DNA from: Streptomyces sp. RPA4-2
GTDB taxonomy: Bacteria; Actinomycetota; Actinomycetes; Streptomycetales; Streptomycetaceae
Direction: 5' to 3'
Assembly: GCF_012273515.2 (NCBI RefSeq)
Contig: NZ_CP050975.2
Location: 7,874,001-7,938,000 of the forward strand
Length of the DNA: 64,000 bases
The first letter of the stretch is position 1. Each line of letters begins with the position of its first letter. Below are positions 49,928-63,061 of the stretch, one piece after another. Position numbers and translations under genes: made by a program. The notes under the pieces were generated by a model. The model was not told the origin of the DNA. It saw nothing but the letters and a program-made list of their open reading frames with translations, and ran no database searches.

Positions 49928-50781
49928 GCAACCAGAACATGATCCGCGAAAGCCGCGCCAGCCGGACCGCCGTCATGGCGCTGATGTTCCTCCTGGCGAT
50001 CTACTTCCTGCTGCCGGTCTACTTCCTGATCGTCGCGGCGACGAAGCCGCAGCGCGACCTCGCCTCCACCAACGGACTCGCGTTCTCGCACTTCGACCTG
50101 TTCAGCAACCTGGGCACCCTGTTCAGCCGCAGCGACGGCATCTTCGTGCAGTGGGCCCTGAACAGCGTGATCTACGCGGTGCTGGGCGCCGCCGTCGGAA
50201 CCCTGATCTCCGCGATGTGCGGCTACGCGCTCGCCAAGTTCACGTTCCGGGGCCGCGAGTTCCTGTTCTCCGTCATCCTCGGCGGCGTCCTCGTACCCAC
50301 CACCGCGCTCGCGCTCCCGCTCTTCCTGCTGTTCTCCGCGACCGGGATCGTCAACACCTACCTCGCGGTGTTCCTGCCCAGCATCGTCAGCCCGTTCGGC
50401 GTCTACCTCGCCCGCATCTTCGCGTCCGCCTCCGTACCCGAGGAGATCCTCGAATCGGCGCGGCTGGACGGCGCCGGTGAGTTCCGCACCTTCTTCTCGG
50501 TGGCGATCAGGCTGATGGCGCCCTCACTGGTGACCATCTTCCTGTTCCAGTTCGTCGCGATCTGGAACAACTTCTTCCTGCCGATGGTGATGCTGCAGAA
50601 GGAGTCGCTCTTCCCGATCACGCTCGGCCTCTACGAGTGGAACGGCCAGACCGCCCGCGCCCCGCTCCTGCAGGAATCCGTGATCACCGGCTCACTGGTC
50701 TCGATCGTGCCCGTGATCATCCTCTTCATCCTCCTCCAGCGGTTCTGGCGCACCGGACTCGCCTCCGGCGCCCTCAAGTAA
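49924..50781 (+). CDS. ABC transporter sugar permease (MalG type)
   Basis: 285 aa, six membrane segments (VMALMFLLAIYFLLPVYFLIV at the start). The EAA loop is ILESARLDGAGEFRTFFSVAIRLMAPS. The GTG at 49924 overlaps the previous stop. As in the first locus no ATPase gene is present, so a shared ATPase must energise it. Confidence 0.94.
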   Translation: MSNQNMIRESRASRTAVMALMFLLAIYFLLPVYFLIVAATKPQRDLASTNGLAFSHFDLFSNLGTLFSRSDGIFVQWALNSVIYAVLGAAVGTLISAMCGYALAKFTFRGREFLFSVILGGVLVPTTALALPLFLLFSATGIVNTYLAVFLPSIVSPFGVYLARIFASASVPEEILESARLDGAGEFRTFFSVAIRLMAPSLVTIFLFQFVAIWNNFFLPMVMLQKESLFPITLGLYEWNGQTARAPLLQESVITGSLVSIVPVIILFILLQRFWRTGLASGALK

Positions 50782-50839
50782 CCGCGCCCCCACTCGCCTC
50801 CCCCTCCGCGTCACCCGCCAAGAGAAGGTCGCTCGCGCT

Positions 50840-53578
50840 ATGCAGAACTCCGCCGACTCTGCCGTTTTCGTGCCCCATTTCCACTGGGACCGGGAATGGT
50901 ACGAGCCTTTCCAGGTGTTCCGGCACCGCCTCGTCACCGCTCTCGACACCGTGCTGGAGACAGCCGAGGCGAACCCGGACTTCCGGTTCACCGTCGACGG
51001 GCAGATGGCCGCGATCGAGGACTACCTGGAGATGCGCCCGGAGAACCGCGACCGCGTCGTGGCCCTGGTCGCCGGCGGTCAACTCGCCATCGGGCCCTGG
51101 CTCATCCTGCTCGACGAGTTCCTCTGCTCCGGCGAGACCATCGTGCGCAACCTGCGGATGGGCTGGGCGGCCGCGGCGGACCTCGGCGGCTCGATGCCCA
51201 TCGGCTATCTGCCCGACATGTTCGGCCATGTCGCGCAGATGCCACAGATCCTGGCGCGCGCCGGGATCGAGCACGCGGCCCTGTGGCGCGGTGTGCCGGG
51301 CTCCGTCGACGGCCACGCCTTCCGCTGGCGCGCCCCCGACGGCTCCGAGGTACGCACCGAGTTCCTCTTCGACGGCTACGACAACGGCCTCGACGTCCTG
51401 CTGGTACCCGACCAGATCGGGCGCGCCCTCGGCGAGTACGCGGAGATGACAGCCGGGCGATGGGGCGGCGACCCGCTGCTCGCGATGGCCGGCACCGACC
51501 ACAACGCACCCGATCCGCAGCTCGCGGCCTGGCTGCGGCGCGCGTCGAGCGAGGAGCGCGCCATCACCATCGCGACGCTCGACGAGTACATCCGCGAGCA
51601 CGTACGCGACGAGGTGTCCGCCGTCGTCACCGGTGAACTGCGCAGCCATGTACGCGGCAACATCCTCCCGGGCGTGCTCTCCGTGCGGCTCGCGCTCAAG
51701 CAGCGGATGGCCGTCGCCGAGCGCACCGTCGACCACGCCGAGCGGATGAACGCCCTGTGGTCCCAGCGGGACGACTCGCCCTTCCTCTCGCTCGCCTGGC
51801 ACAAGATCATCGAGTCGTCCGCGCACGACTCGGTCGTCGGCTCCGGCACCGACGAGACCTCCGACCAGGTCGAGGCGCGTCTCGCCGAGGCAGCGCAGAC
51901 CGCCCGCGCCGTCCGCGACGCCGCCCTCGCCGAGCCCGCCGCGCGGGTGCCGAGCGACGGCTACCTGGTCGCCAACCCGCTGCCCTTCCCCCGTACGGCC
52001 CTGGCCGAGGTGGACGTCGTGGCCCCGCCCGAGGGGACCGTCCTCGTCGCGACCGCCGACGACGGCTCGGCCCACCCGGTGCAGCTCGTCTCCCAGGCCC
52101 CGACCGTGCTCGCCGACGAGCGCATGGACGCCTCGCAGCTCGAACGCGTACTGCGCCGCATCCACCGCCGCGAGCTCTTCGGCCGTCTGATCGACCACTA
52201 CGAACTCACCCCGGGGTCGTTGGTCTTCCACCTCGCCGAGGTGCCGAGCAGCGGACCGTTCGACCTGCTGATCCTGCGCCGCGAGGTCGCCGCCGCGGCC
52301 GCCGCGCACCCGGGGGAGTGGCGGGTGCTGACCCTGGAGGAGGCCCGCGCGACCGCGCTGGTGCCCGTGGACGTCCCCGCGTCCGGGCTCACGAGCTTCC
52401 GGGTCGCACCGAGCGACAGCGCCGCCGCACACCCGACGACGTCCGCCCCCGCGACGGCGACCGACCGCACCCTGTCGAACGGACTGGTCGAGGTCACGGT
52501 CGCCGCCGACGGCACCCTCGACGTGACCGGGGCCGACGGCACGGTACTGCGCGGGGTGGGCCGTCTCGTCGACGGCGGTGACCGCGGCGACAGCTACAAC
52601 TACGCCCCTCCGGCACGGGACGTGCTGGTGTCGGAGCCGACGGAGATCGCCACCGAGCTCCTGGAGGACGGCCCGCTGCGCTCCAGGATCCGCGTCACCC
52701 GGGTCTACGAGTGGCCCGCCGCCCTCTCCTGCGAGCGCGACGTACGCGACACCCGCACCGTGCCGACCCCGGTGGAGACACTCGTGGAGGTGCGTGTGGG
52801 AGAGCCGTTCGTGCGCGTCTCGACGTCGTTCCTGAACCAGTCCGCCGACCACCGGCTGCGCTTCCATGTGCCCCTGCCCGAGCCGGCGGCCGGGTCCGCG
52901 TCCGCCGGACAGTTCGCCGTCACCGAGCGCGGGCTCACCGCCGAGGGAGGCTGGGGCGAGTACCCGATCCCGACCTTCCCCGCGAGCGCGTTCGTGTCGG
53001 CCGGCGCCGCCAACGTCCTGCTCGACCACGCCACCGAGTACGAACTCGTCGGCGACGGCTCCGAACTCGCCATCACGCTGCTGCGCGCGATCGGCTCGAT
53101 CAGTGTCAACATCCATCCCCTGCGGGACGAGCCCGCGGCGAGCGAGATTCCCGCACCGGGCGCGCAGGACCTCGGCGTGCGCGTCGAGAACCGATTCGCC
53201 GTCGTGCCCTCGGCGACCGGGTGGCAGGGCGCGAACGCGGTCGCCCTCGCCGAGGAGTTCCGCAACGACGTGCTCGTCACCCGCGGGACCGCACCCGCCG
53301 AGGGCCGGCTGCCGGCCGCCGCGACCGGCGTGCGTGTCGACGGCAGGGACGTCCTCGTGTCGAGCGTCCGCCGCGTCGCCGACGACGACCGCGGACCCGG
53401 CACCGAGATGCGGTTGGTGGCCATGAGCGACACGGGATCGGCCGTCCGCGTGACGGGCGCGTTCACCGAAGCCACCACGGTCGACCTGCTCGGCCGCCCG
53501 CTGTCCACGACACCGGCCGCGGACGGACTCGAACTCGCCCTCGGCCCCTGGGAGATCCGAACAGTCGTGGTCCGGTAG
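50840..53578 (+). CDS. GH38 alpha-mannosidase
   Basis: 912 aa, cytoplasmic (no signal peptide). The GH38 metal site is clear: PHFHWDREWY with the first His and Asp, and nucleophile D126 in LPDMFGHVAQMPQIL, which also binds zinc. SSAHDSVVGSGTDET provides the remaining His/Asp ligands. A helical bundle and beta domains follow, ending LELALGPWEIRTVVVR. It would remove alpha-mannose units from imported oligosaccharides. It is the fourth gene of the LacI-controlled operon. Confidence 0.94.
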   Translation: MQNSADSAVFVPHFHWDREWYEPFQVFRHRLVTALDTVLETAEANPDFRFTVDGQMAAIEDYLEMRPENRDRVVALVAGGQLAIGPWLILLDEFLCSGETIVRNLRMGWAAAADLGGSMPIGYLPDMFGHVAQMPQILARAGIEHAALWRGVPGSVDGHAFRWRAPDGSEVRTEFLFDGYDNGLDVLLVPDQIGRALGEYAEMTAGRWGGDPLLAMAGTDHNAPDPQLAAWLRRASSEERAITIATLDEYIREHVRDEVSAVVTGELRSHVRGNILPGVLSVRLALKQRMAVAERTVDHAERMNALWSQRDDSPFLSLAWHKIIESSAHDSVVGSGTDETSDQVEARLAEAAQTARAVRDAALAEPAARVPSDGYLVANPLPFPRTALAEVDVVAPPEGTVLVATADDGSAHPVQLVSQAPTVLADERMDASQLERVLRRIHRRELFGRLIDHYELTPGSLVFHLAEVPSSGPFDLLILRREVAAAAAAHPGEWRVLTLEEARATALVPVDVPASGLTSFRVAPSDSAAAHPTTSAPATATDRTLSNGLVEVTVAADGTLDVTGADGTVLRGVGRLVDGGDRGDSYNYAPPARDVLVSEPTEIATELLEDGPLRSRIRVTRVYEWPAALSCERDVRDTRTVPTPVETLVEVRVGEPFVRVSTSFLNQSADHRLRFHVPLPEPAAGSASAGQFAVTERGLTAEGGWGEYPIPTFPASAFVSAGAANVLLDHATEYELVGDGSELAITLLRAIGSISVNIHPLRDEPAASEIPAPGAQDLGVRVENRFAVVPSATGWQGANAVALAEEFRNDVLVTRGTAPAEGRLPAAATGVRVDGRDVLVSSVRRVADDDRGPGTEMRLVAMSDTGSAVRVTGAFTEATTVDLLGRPLSTTPAADGLELALGPWEIRTVVVR

Positions 53579-56668
<3,090 letters not shown>

Positions 56669-56847
56669 CGAAGGGGCGCTCGAACAACGCGCGGACGCCG
56701 CCGGCGCGGTCGACGGTGGCGCGGGACCGACACGGGCCCGCCCCACCATGGACCGCGCCGGTGGCGGCGGAATCCGATCCTGGTACTGCCGGTTCCGGGG
56801 CCGGAGCGTCACTGGCGGGGCGCCGGCGCGTTGGGGACGATCGACGC

Positions 56848-57546
56848 ATGACCACCACGTTCATCACCGGAGCCAACAAGGGGCTCGGCCACGAGACCGC
56901 CCGCCGCCTCGTCGCACTCGGCCACACCGTGATCATGGGAGCCCGCGATCCGGAACGGGGCAGGGCCGCCGCCACCGCGCTGGGCGCGCGATTCGTCCGG
57001 ATCGACGTCACCGACGACGCGTCCGTGGCCGCCGCGGCGGCCGACGTCGCCGCGCACGAAGGCGTGATCGACGTTCTCGTCAACAACGCGGGCGTCCACG
57101 GTCCGCACGGCGACCCCGGCGACCTGACCGGCCCGGACGCCCTCGGCGTCTTCGACGTCAACCTCGTCGGGGTGGTCCGGACGACCACCGCCTTCCTCCC
57201 ACTGCTGCGCCGGTCGCCCGACCCGGTCATCGTCAACGTCAGCAGCGGCATGGGATCGCTGGCCATCACCCACGACCCGTCCCGGATCGAGTCCTCCGTG
57301 ATCGCGCCGCTCTACACCGCCTCGAAGGCGGCCCTCACGATGCTGACCACCCAGTACGCCAAGGCACTGAAGGACATCCGGGTCAACGCCGCCGACCCCG
57401 GCTACACGGCGACCGATCTCAACGGCAACAGCGGCCCCCAGACCGTCACCGAGGGCACCGACGCGATCGTCAGCCTCGCCACCGAAGGACCCGGCGCGGG
57501 CTCGGGACGCTTCATCGACCGCACCGGCCCGATCGACCTGATCTGA
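56848..57546 (+). CDS. SDR oxidoreductase
   Basis: 232 aa short-chain dehydrogenase. TTFITGANKGLGHETARRLVALGHTVIMGARD is the nucleotide site, with the Arg after strand 2 suggesting NADP+. NNAGVHG, VSSGMGS and YTASKAALTML provide Asn, Ser and Tyr-Lys. It resembles carbonyl reductase-like SDRs of unknown substrate. The ATG at 56848 matches the domain start. It stands alone. Confidence 0.9.
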   Translation: MTTTFITGANKGLGHETARRLVALGHTVIMGARDPERGRAAATALGARFVRIDVTDDASVAAAAADVAAHEGVIDVLVNNAGVHGPHGDPGDLTGPDALGVFDVNLVGVVRTTTAFLPLLRRSPDPVIVNVSSGMGSLAITHDPSRIESSVIAPLYTASKAALTMLTTQYAKALKDIRVNAADPGYTATDLNGNSGPQTVTEGTDAIVSLATEGPGAGSGRFIDRTGPIDLI

Positions 57547-57691
57547 CTGCGGCATCACGGCCCCGCCAGGTGAACCCGAGGTGAAGGGACGGCGTACAAC
57601 CCGTACAACCCTTCGTCCCCCTTGCGGGTCAAGGTGGTTGCCGAGCGTGCGCGAAGCGCGGCCCACCGCTCTCCAGCCCAAGGGGTTCACC

Positions 57692-59101
57692 TTGTCCTCT
57701 CGAAGATTCCACCGGTCCGCCGTCACCGCGGCCGCGGCCGTCGTCGTGGCCGTGACCGGCGCGAGCCCCGTGGTGTCCTACGGCGAAGCGGCCTCCGCCG
57801 GCGCCCTCGCCGCCGGTGCCGCGGGCTCCGTGCGGGCCGACTTCGACGGTGACGGATACACCGACTTCGCGATCGCCGCTCCGGGCGGCACCGTGAACGG
57901 CAGGTCCGGAGCCGGATACTTCACCGTCGTCTACGGCATGGCCGACGGCCCCAGAGGCGTCAAGCGCCAGGTGATCAGCCAGGACCGCTACGGGATACCC
58001 GGCACGGCGGAGACGGGTGACCGCTTCGGCAGCGACCTCACGGCGGCCGACCTGGACGGCGACGGCTTCACCGACCTCGTCGTCGGAGCCCCGGGCGAGG
58101 ACATCGGCAGCGTGCGGGACGCCGGGCGGCACACGGTCCTGTGGGGAAGCGTGGGCGGGCTCATCGACGCCTCCGTCATCGGCGACGGCCGGTCGGAGAC
58201 CAGGGCCGGTGACTTCGACGGGGACGGGCATCTCGATCTGGCGACGGCCGACCGCATGCGCTACGGGCCCTTCGGCCGCACCGGCGAAGCGGCTCGCACC
58301 GGGCCGCTCGTGGACCTGGACGTCCGGCTCTACGCGATGGAGGCGGGCGATGTGGACGGCGACGGCAGGACGGACCTGGTCGTCAGCAGCGGTTCGTGGG
58401 ACTCGGACGCCGGGGGGAAGGTGCCGCCGCCGCACCTGCAACTCTTCCGGGGCACCAGGAAAGGTCTGGTGGCGGGGCCGGTCATCGCCTCCCCCGACAC
58501 CGTGTCCGCGGACAGCATCGCCCTCGGCGACGTCAACGGCGACGGCCGCCAGGATGTCGTCTTCGGCCGCAGTACGGCGGCGGGCGGCGGCCTCGTGGGT
58601 GTGGTGCGGGGTACGGCGAGCGGGCTCGCCCCGCGGGCCACGCTGATCGGCCAGAACACCGCCGGCGTCCCCGGGACGGGGGAGAGCGGCGACGGTTTCG
58701 GCACCGGTGTCTCGGTCGGGGACGTCACCGGTGACGGGTACGCGGACGTCGTCGCGGGGATCCCCGGCGAGGACCTCGCCGGCCGGACCGACGGGGGCAC
58801 CTTCGCCGTCCTCAAGGGGAGCGCGTCGGGTCTCACCGGGACCGGGGCCCAGGTCTTCAGCCAGAACACGGCCGGTGTGCCCGGTACCGTCGAGAACGGT
58901 GACCGGTTCGGCAGCCGCACCGCCGTCGTCGGCCGGTACGTCGTCGTCTCGGCGCCGCGGGAGAACACCGGTTCCGGCGCGGTGTGGGTCTTCGCCACCA
59001 ACGCCTCCGGCGTCACCGCGACCGGGTCGGTGAGCTTCGGACCGGGCACACTCGCCGCCCCCGTGCCCGGCGCGCAGCTCGGCTCCGCCTTCCATCACTG
59101 A
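57692..59101 (+). CDS. Secreted FG-GAP repeat protein
   Basis: 469 aa. After a signal peptide (FHRSAVTAAAAVVVAVTGASPVVS) there are about seven FG-GAP repeats with the calcium-binding DFDGDGYTD pattern (DLDGDGFTD, DFDGDGHLD, DVDGDGRTD, DVNGDGRQD, DVTGDGYAD). This predicts an integrin-alpha-like seven-bladed propeller outside the cell. In Streptomyces such proteins are abundant, and their binding partners are unknown. I choose a TTG at 57692 because AAGGGG lies six bases upstream and the signal peptide then starts properly. Confidence 0.88.
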   Translation: MSSRRFHRSAVTAAAAVVVAVTGASPVVSYGEAASAGALAAGAAGSVRADFDGDGYTDFAIAAPGGTVNGRSGAGYFTVVYGMADGPRGVKRQVISQDRYGIPGTAETGDRFGSDLTAADLDGDGFTDLVVGAPGEDIGSVRDAGRHTVLWGSVGGLIDASVIGDGRSETRAGDFDGDGHLDLATADRMRYGPFGRTGEAARTGPLVDLDVRLYAMEAGDVDGDGRTDLVVSSGSWDSDAGGKVPPPHLQLFRGTRKGLVAGPVIASPDTVSADSIALGDVNGDGRQDVVFGRSTAAGGGLVGVVRGTASGLAPRATLIGQNTAGVPGTGESGDGFGTGVSVGDVTGDGYADVVAGIPGEDLAGRTDGGTFAVLKGSASGLTGTGAQVFSQNTAGVPGTVENGDRFGSRTAVVGRYVVVSAPRENTGSGAVWVFATNASGVTATGSVSFGPGTLAAPVPGAQLGSAFHH

Positions 59102-59288
59102 CGGACGCGACGAGGCGTCCGATCGCGGCCCGCGGCAGGAAGGACGCACGGGGGCGGCCCCGGTTGCGGAACGCTCGCGGTGCCCGGAACCGCACCGGGG
59201 CGTCTGCGACCCGGTGGCGCACTCGCCGGGGAGCCGGAGAGTGCGCCGGACACCGTCCGCGGGACCACGGGGACGACCGGGGGTTCGG

Positions 59289-60446
59289 TCACTTGCCGGC
59301 GCCGGTGCCGGCGGGCGCGTACAGCGCGTCGTGCAGCGCCGCGTTGGCCTGGGCGACGGCCTCCTTGGCGGCCTCGGTGTCCGCCAGCGCGTTGAGCATC
59401 ATGAAGTCGTGGGTGACGCCGCCGTGGTGGGACGAGGTGACCGGCACACCGGCCGAGCGCAGCTTGGCGGCGTAGGCGTTGGCCGCGTCGAGCAGCACAT
59501 CGGAATCGGTGATCATCAGGGCGGGCGGCAGTCCGCGCAGCTGGTCGACGGTGGCCCGCAGCGGAGAGGCCAGCGGGTTGCCGCGATCGGCCGCGCGCGG
59601 CGCGTAGGCGTCCCAGAACCACTTCATGGCCGGCTTGGTGAGCCAGCAGTTCTCGGCGAAACGGTTGTAGGAGGCCGTGTCGAAGTCGGCGTCCGTGACG
59701 GGGTAGAGCATGACCTGCTGCCGGAAGTGCGGGCCGCCGCGCTGCTTGGCCATCAGGGTGACAGCCGCGGTCATGTCTCCGCCCACCGAGTCGCCGGCGA
59801 CCGCCAGGCGGCTGCTGTCCACGCCGATCTCCCGGCCGTGGCCGGCCACCCACTGGGCGACGGCGTAGGCCTGCTCGACCGGTACCGGGAACTGGGCCTC
59901 GGGGGAGGGGGTGTAGTCGACGAAGACGACAGCGGCGCGGGCACCGTGGGCCAGCTGCCGGACCAGGCGTTCGTGGGTCGTGAAGTTGCCCAGGACCCAT
60001 CCGCCGCCATGGATGTAGACGATGCCGGGCAGGTCGCCCTTGACCCCGTCGGGACGGACGACGTGAACGGAGACCGGGCCGGTCGGGCCGCCGGGCACGG
60101 TCCGCTCGCTGATCTGCGCGGGCAGCATGTCCACCGGCCCCGCCTGCAGCTTGTTCAGTACTTCGCGGGCGGCGTTGTACGACATCTCGTACAGCGGCGG
60201 CCCGCCGGCGGCCGCCAGCCCGTCGAGGAAGTCCTGGTCGATCTTCTCGAGCTTCACCGGCGGTGTGCCGCAGGCGACGTACTTCGCCTTCGCCTGGTCG
60301 CCCACGACGCTCGTCAGCGTCGTGCTCTTGTCGGAGGCGCGGTCGCCGCCGCAGGCGCTCAGCGTCGCGCTGGTGGTGGCCAGAAGGGCGAGCAGGACGC
60401 AGACGCGGGTCCTGCGGGATATCGGCCGTCGTTGCGAGGCTGTCAT
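59289..60446 (-). CDS. Lipoprotein esterase/lipase (HSL-type alpha/beta hydrolase)
   Basis: 385 aa. A signal peptide with lipobox (TLSACGG) places it on the outer face of the membrane. The hydrolase has oxyanion motif HGGGWVLG, nucleophile Ser in GDSVGGDMTA, an acid in MITDSDVLLD and the catalytic His in HGGVTHDF, the hormone-sensitive-lipase pattern. It would cleave short-chain esters. The ATG at 60446 is chosen; an ATG at 60509 would spoil the signal peptide. Confidence 0.92.
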   Translation of the reverse strand: MTASQRRPISRRTRVCVLLALLATTSATLSACGGDRASDKSTTLTSVVGDQAKAKYVACGTPPVKLEKIDQDFLDGLAAAGGPPLYEMSYNAAREVLNKLQAGPVDMLPAQISERTVPGGPTGPVSVHVVRPDGVKGDLPGIVYIHGGGWVLGNFTTHERLVRQLAHGARAAVVFVDYTPSPEAQFPVPVEQAYAVAQWVAGHGREIGVDSSRLAVAGDSVGGDMTAAVTLMAKQRGGPHFRQQVMLYPVTDADFDTASYNRFAENCWLTKPAMKWFWDAYAPRAADRGNPLASPLRATVDQLRGLPPALMITDSDVLLDAANAYAAKLRSAGVPVTSSHHGGVTHDFMMLNALADTEAAKEAVAQANAALHDALYAPAGTGAGK

Positions 60447-60944
60447 GTGTGCGGATTCCCAACGTGATCGTAGGTTCCCCCAGGTCAGCCTGTTCGCATC
60501 GAGGGTCACCGACCAGCCGGGTTAGGCCGCAGGAGTGTCCTGCGGCGGTGGGCGTCGGAGGGTGCGTCCGCCGGGTGACGCGCTCCGGCGCCGTCGACCT
60601 GTCCAGGACAGAGCCCTGCGACCGGAGACGGCGGCCAGCGGGGACGCACGGCGTGCCGCCGGCGGGCGGGTTGGTCCGGGGCGGCGGGGCCGGTCCGGGC
60701 GGCCCGGGATCGGCGGGGCCGGTCCCGGTCGGTGGGAGGCCGTCGCCCTTGACCGGGGCGGGGGCATGCGCTTACCTCGTAGCGCACCGCCCCCGGCCCA
60801 CGTGGACAGCGCCCCGTCACGCGCTCCACTGTCCGGCTTACCCGCCAACTCCGCGCTCCTGAACCCCACATGACGCGGCGCTCCGAGACCCGCGGGTCAA
60901 CGGCACCGTGCCACGATGGGGTTGACCCGCAGCACCCTCCACTG
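60447..60944. other. Intergenic stretch without a recognisable gene
   Basis: No open frame here is convincing on either strand. A TTGACC at 60922-60927 may be the -35 box of the GntR gene. Confidence 0.4.
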
Positions 60945-60967
60945 GTTCAGTGGCTCAGCCACTGAAC
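60945..60967. promoter_or_regulatory. GntR operator palindrome
   Basis: GTTCAGTGG and CCACTGAAC are perfect 9-bp arms around CTCAG, 28 bases before the GntR gene. This is a likely autoregulatory site. Confidence 0.75.
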
Positions 60968-60995
60968 GAATCGGGCACTCACCGGAGGAGGAACC

Positions 60996-61682
60996 GTGGA
61001 GGCGCTGCCCCGCGAGACCATCGTGGACGTCCTGGAGGGGCGACTGCGCACCGACATACTCGACGGCCGTCACCCGGCCGGGAGTTACCTGCCACCGGAG
61101 CGCCAGCTCGCCGACGGTTACGGAGTCACCCGCACCACGCTCAAGCACGCCTTCGGGCGGCTCGTCCAGGCCGGTCTGCTCGAAACCCGGCACGGTGTCG
61201 GGACCCGGGTGCGCGACTACGCCCGGCTGGGCGGAGCGGATCTGCTGCCCATGCTGGTCCGGCACGACGCGAAATGGGTCCGTGAGATCTTCGAAGTACG
61301 GCGCAGCATCGGCGCGTTGATCGCCGAGCGGGCCGCCACGCGCGCCACTCGCGCCCAGCGGGCGGAGCTCAGCGCCCTGCTGGAAGCCGTACGGGAGGGC
61401 GACGACGCCGACGCGGTACAGCTCGCCGACCTCGAAGTGCACCGAGCCCTCGCCAGGGCGACCGGAAACCGCGTCTACGTCCTGCTGACGAACACACTGT
61501 TCAACGCCTACCTGCCCGTCCGTTCCCTGCTCAGGGCCCCCTTCACCGACCCCGCGGCGGCCCATGAACGGCTGTCCCCCGTCGTGGCGGCGGTGCTGGC
61601 CACGGACGCTCCCGGGGCACACGCGGCAGCCGACGCCTACCTCGCGGCCACCGAGCGCATCATGCTGGACAACCTCGCATGA
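60996..61682 (+). CDS. GntR-family regulator, FadR/FCD subfamily
   Basis: 228 aa. The winged helix GRHPAGSYLPPERQLADGYGVTRTTLKHAFGRLVQAGLLETRHGVGTRV is followed by an FCD domain (EIFEVRRSIGALIAERAA, LEVHRALARATGNRVYVLLTNTLFNAY). The FadR-like layout suggests sensing of an acyl-CoA or fatty-acid-like ligand. The GTG at 60996 follows GGAGGAGG. It overlaps the next gene by four bases, so it heads a unit with the hypothetical protein and the GMC oxidoreductase. Confidence 0.93.
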   Translation: MEALPRETIVDVLEGRLRTDILDGRHPAGSYLPPERQLADGYGVTRTTLKHAFGRLVQAGLLETRHGVGTRVRDYARLGGADLLPMLVRHDAKWVREIFEVRRSIGALIAERAATRATRAQRAELSALLEAVREGDDADAVQLADLEVHRALARATGNRVYVLLTNTLFNAYLPVRSLLRAPFTDPAAAHERLSPVVAAVLATDAPGAHAAADAYLAATERIMLDNLA

Positions 61683-63061
61683 GGGGCACCGTGTTCACCG
61701 AGACGATGCTCGGCACGGTCCGGCTCGACGCCGACAGCCGGGAGCGCCGCATACGCCTCGACCTGCGCGCCGAGGCCGACGAGGTGCTGCGCCCGCACCG
61801 TACGACCCGGGCCCGCCTGACCGGCCGGGTGCGGATCACCGGTATCGCCGACGCGCCCTGCGAGGAGGGCGAGTTGGAGATCTCACCGCTGGCCCGGCGG
61901 CGCATCCGCTACCGGCTCACCTTCACCGCCGACGGCCGCACCCTGGTACTGGACGGCTGGAAGTCCGTCACGGCACGCCGCCCGGTCGCGTCGATGACCG
62001 TCCTGCCGGTCACGCTGTACGAGGACGGCGCGCGGGTCGGCGAAGGCGTCCTGCGGTTCCCCCTCACGACCGGTCTGGCACCGTTCGTCCTCAGCTTCCG
62101 CTTTCCCCGCCGCGAGGACCACGCCGAGCACTTCGCACCGCGCTGGAACGGCACACCGGGCCGCACCGAGGTCTGGTACACCACGCTGACCGACCCGGCG
62201 AGCGGCACCGGAGTGTGGCTGCACCACGAGGTGACCGCGCCCGCCGACGGCTCGGAGGCGTTCGCCCACGGATGGGTCGCGGCGTTCCCCCGCGAGGGAG
62301 AGGTGCGGCACGCCCGCTTCGGGCCCGTCCCCTGGACCTGGCCGACGGACGGATTCGAGGGTGGTTCCGTCACCGCCGCCCCCGGACAACTGGAGGGAAG
62401 CGCCGACGACTTCCGCTGGAAGATCACCGAACGCCCTCAGGGGGCGAGCCTGTTCACCTTTCCGCGCTGGTCCTGGCGCCGGCCGCTGCTCCCCGCCGCC
62501 CAGATGCTGCCGGCCGCGCGGGCCACGTACGACGGCGTGTTCTCGTACGGGCAGGACACCTTGACCCTGCGCGGCGCACCCGGCGCCTCGGCCCGCATCT
62601 ACGGGCACGGCAACGCGCACCGGTGGACCTGGCTGCACGCGGATCTGGGCGGCGGCGACGTCCTGGAGATCGTCGCGGCCGTGTCCACCAGGCCCGGTCT
62701 GCGACGGCTTCCCCCGCTCGTCTTCCTGCGCCTGCGCCGGGGAGACCGGACCTGGCCACGGCGGGCGGAGCGGTCCGCCATCGGCTGGCTGGGCCTAGGA
62801 CGGTTCCGCGCCGGATTCGGGCTGCCGCGATGGACGGTGACCGGCCGCACCGCGCTGCGCCGCATCCGGGTCGAGGTCGAACAGCCCGCCGAGCGGACCC
62901 TCACCCTGGAGTACCGCGACCCGGACGGCGCCCGCGCGGTGTGCCGCAACAGTGAGTCCGCCGACGCCCGTGTCGTACTGGAACGCTGGTGGGGCCGCTG
63001 GCGCCCCGAGCGGTCCTGGGTGCTGGACGGCACCGCGCACGCCGAGGCGGGCGAGCGATGA
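61679..63061 (+). CDS. Hypothetical protein, possibly lipocalin/CrtC-like two-domain fold
   Basis: 460 aa, cytoplasmic, not assigned with confidence. The N-terminal part (residues ~1-125) has alternating beta strands (VRITGIADAPCEEGELEISPLARRRIRYRLTFTADGRTLVLDGWKSV) like small lipid-binding sandwiches. The middle and end (VWYTTLTDPASGTGVWLHHEVTAP, FFRWKITE-like DDFRWKITE, IYGHGNAHRWTWLHADLGGGDVLEIVAA) recall the AttH/CrtC or tocopherol-cyclase-like barrel. GHGNAHRW..LHADL in particular resembles the G-x-x-Y-x-[DE]-x-x-W-G type of motif. Coupling to a GMC oxidoreductase and a FadR-type regulator suggests work on a lipid or sterol-like molecule. Confidence 0.7.
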   Translation: MRGTVFTETMLGTVRLDADSRERRIRLDLRAEADEVLRPHRTTRARLTGRVRITGIADAPCEEGELEISPLARRRIRYRLTFTADGRTLVLDGWKSVTARRPVASMTVLPVTLYEDGARVGEGVLRFPLTTGLAPFVLSFRFPRREDHAEHFAPRWNGTPGRTEVWYTTLTDPASGTGVWLHHEVTAPADGSEAFAHGWVAAFPREGEVRHARFGPVPWTWPTDGFEGGSVTAAPGQLEGSADDFRWKITERPQGASLFTFPRWSWRRPLLPAAQMLPAARATYDGVFSYGQDTLTLRGAPGASARIYGHGNAHRWTWLHADLGGGDVLEIVAAVSTRPGLRRLPPLVFLRLRRGDRTWPRRAERSAIGWLGLGRFRAGFGLPRWTVTGRTALRRIRVEVEQPAERTLTLEYRDPDGARAVCRNSESADARVVLERWWGRWRPERSWVLDGTAHAEAGER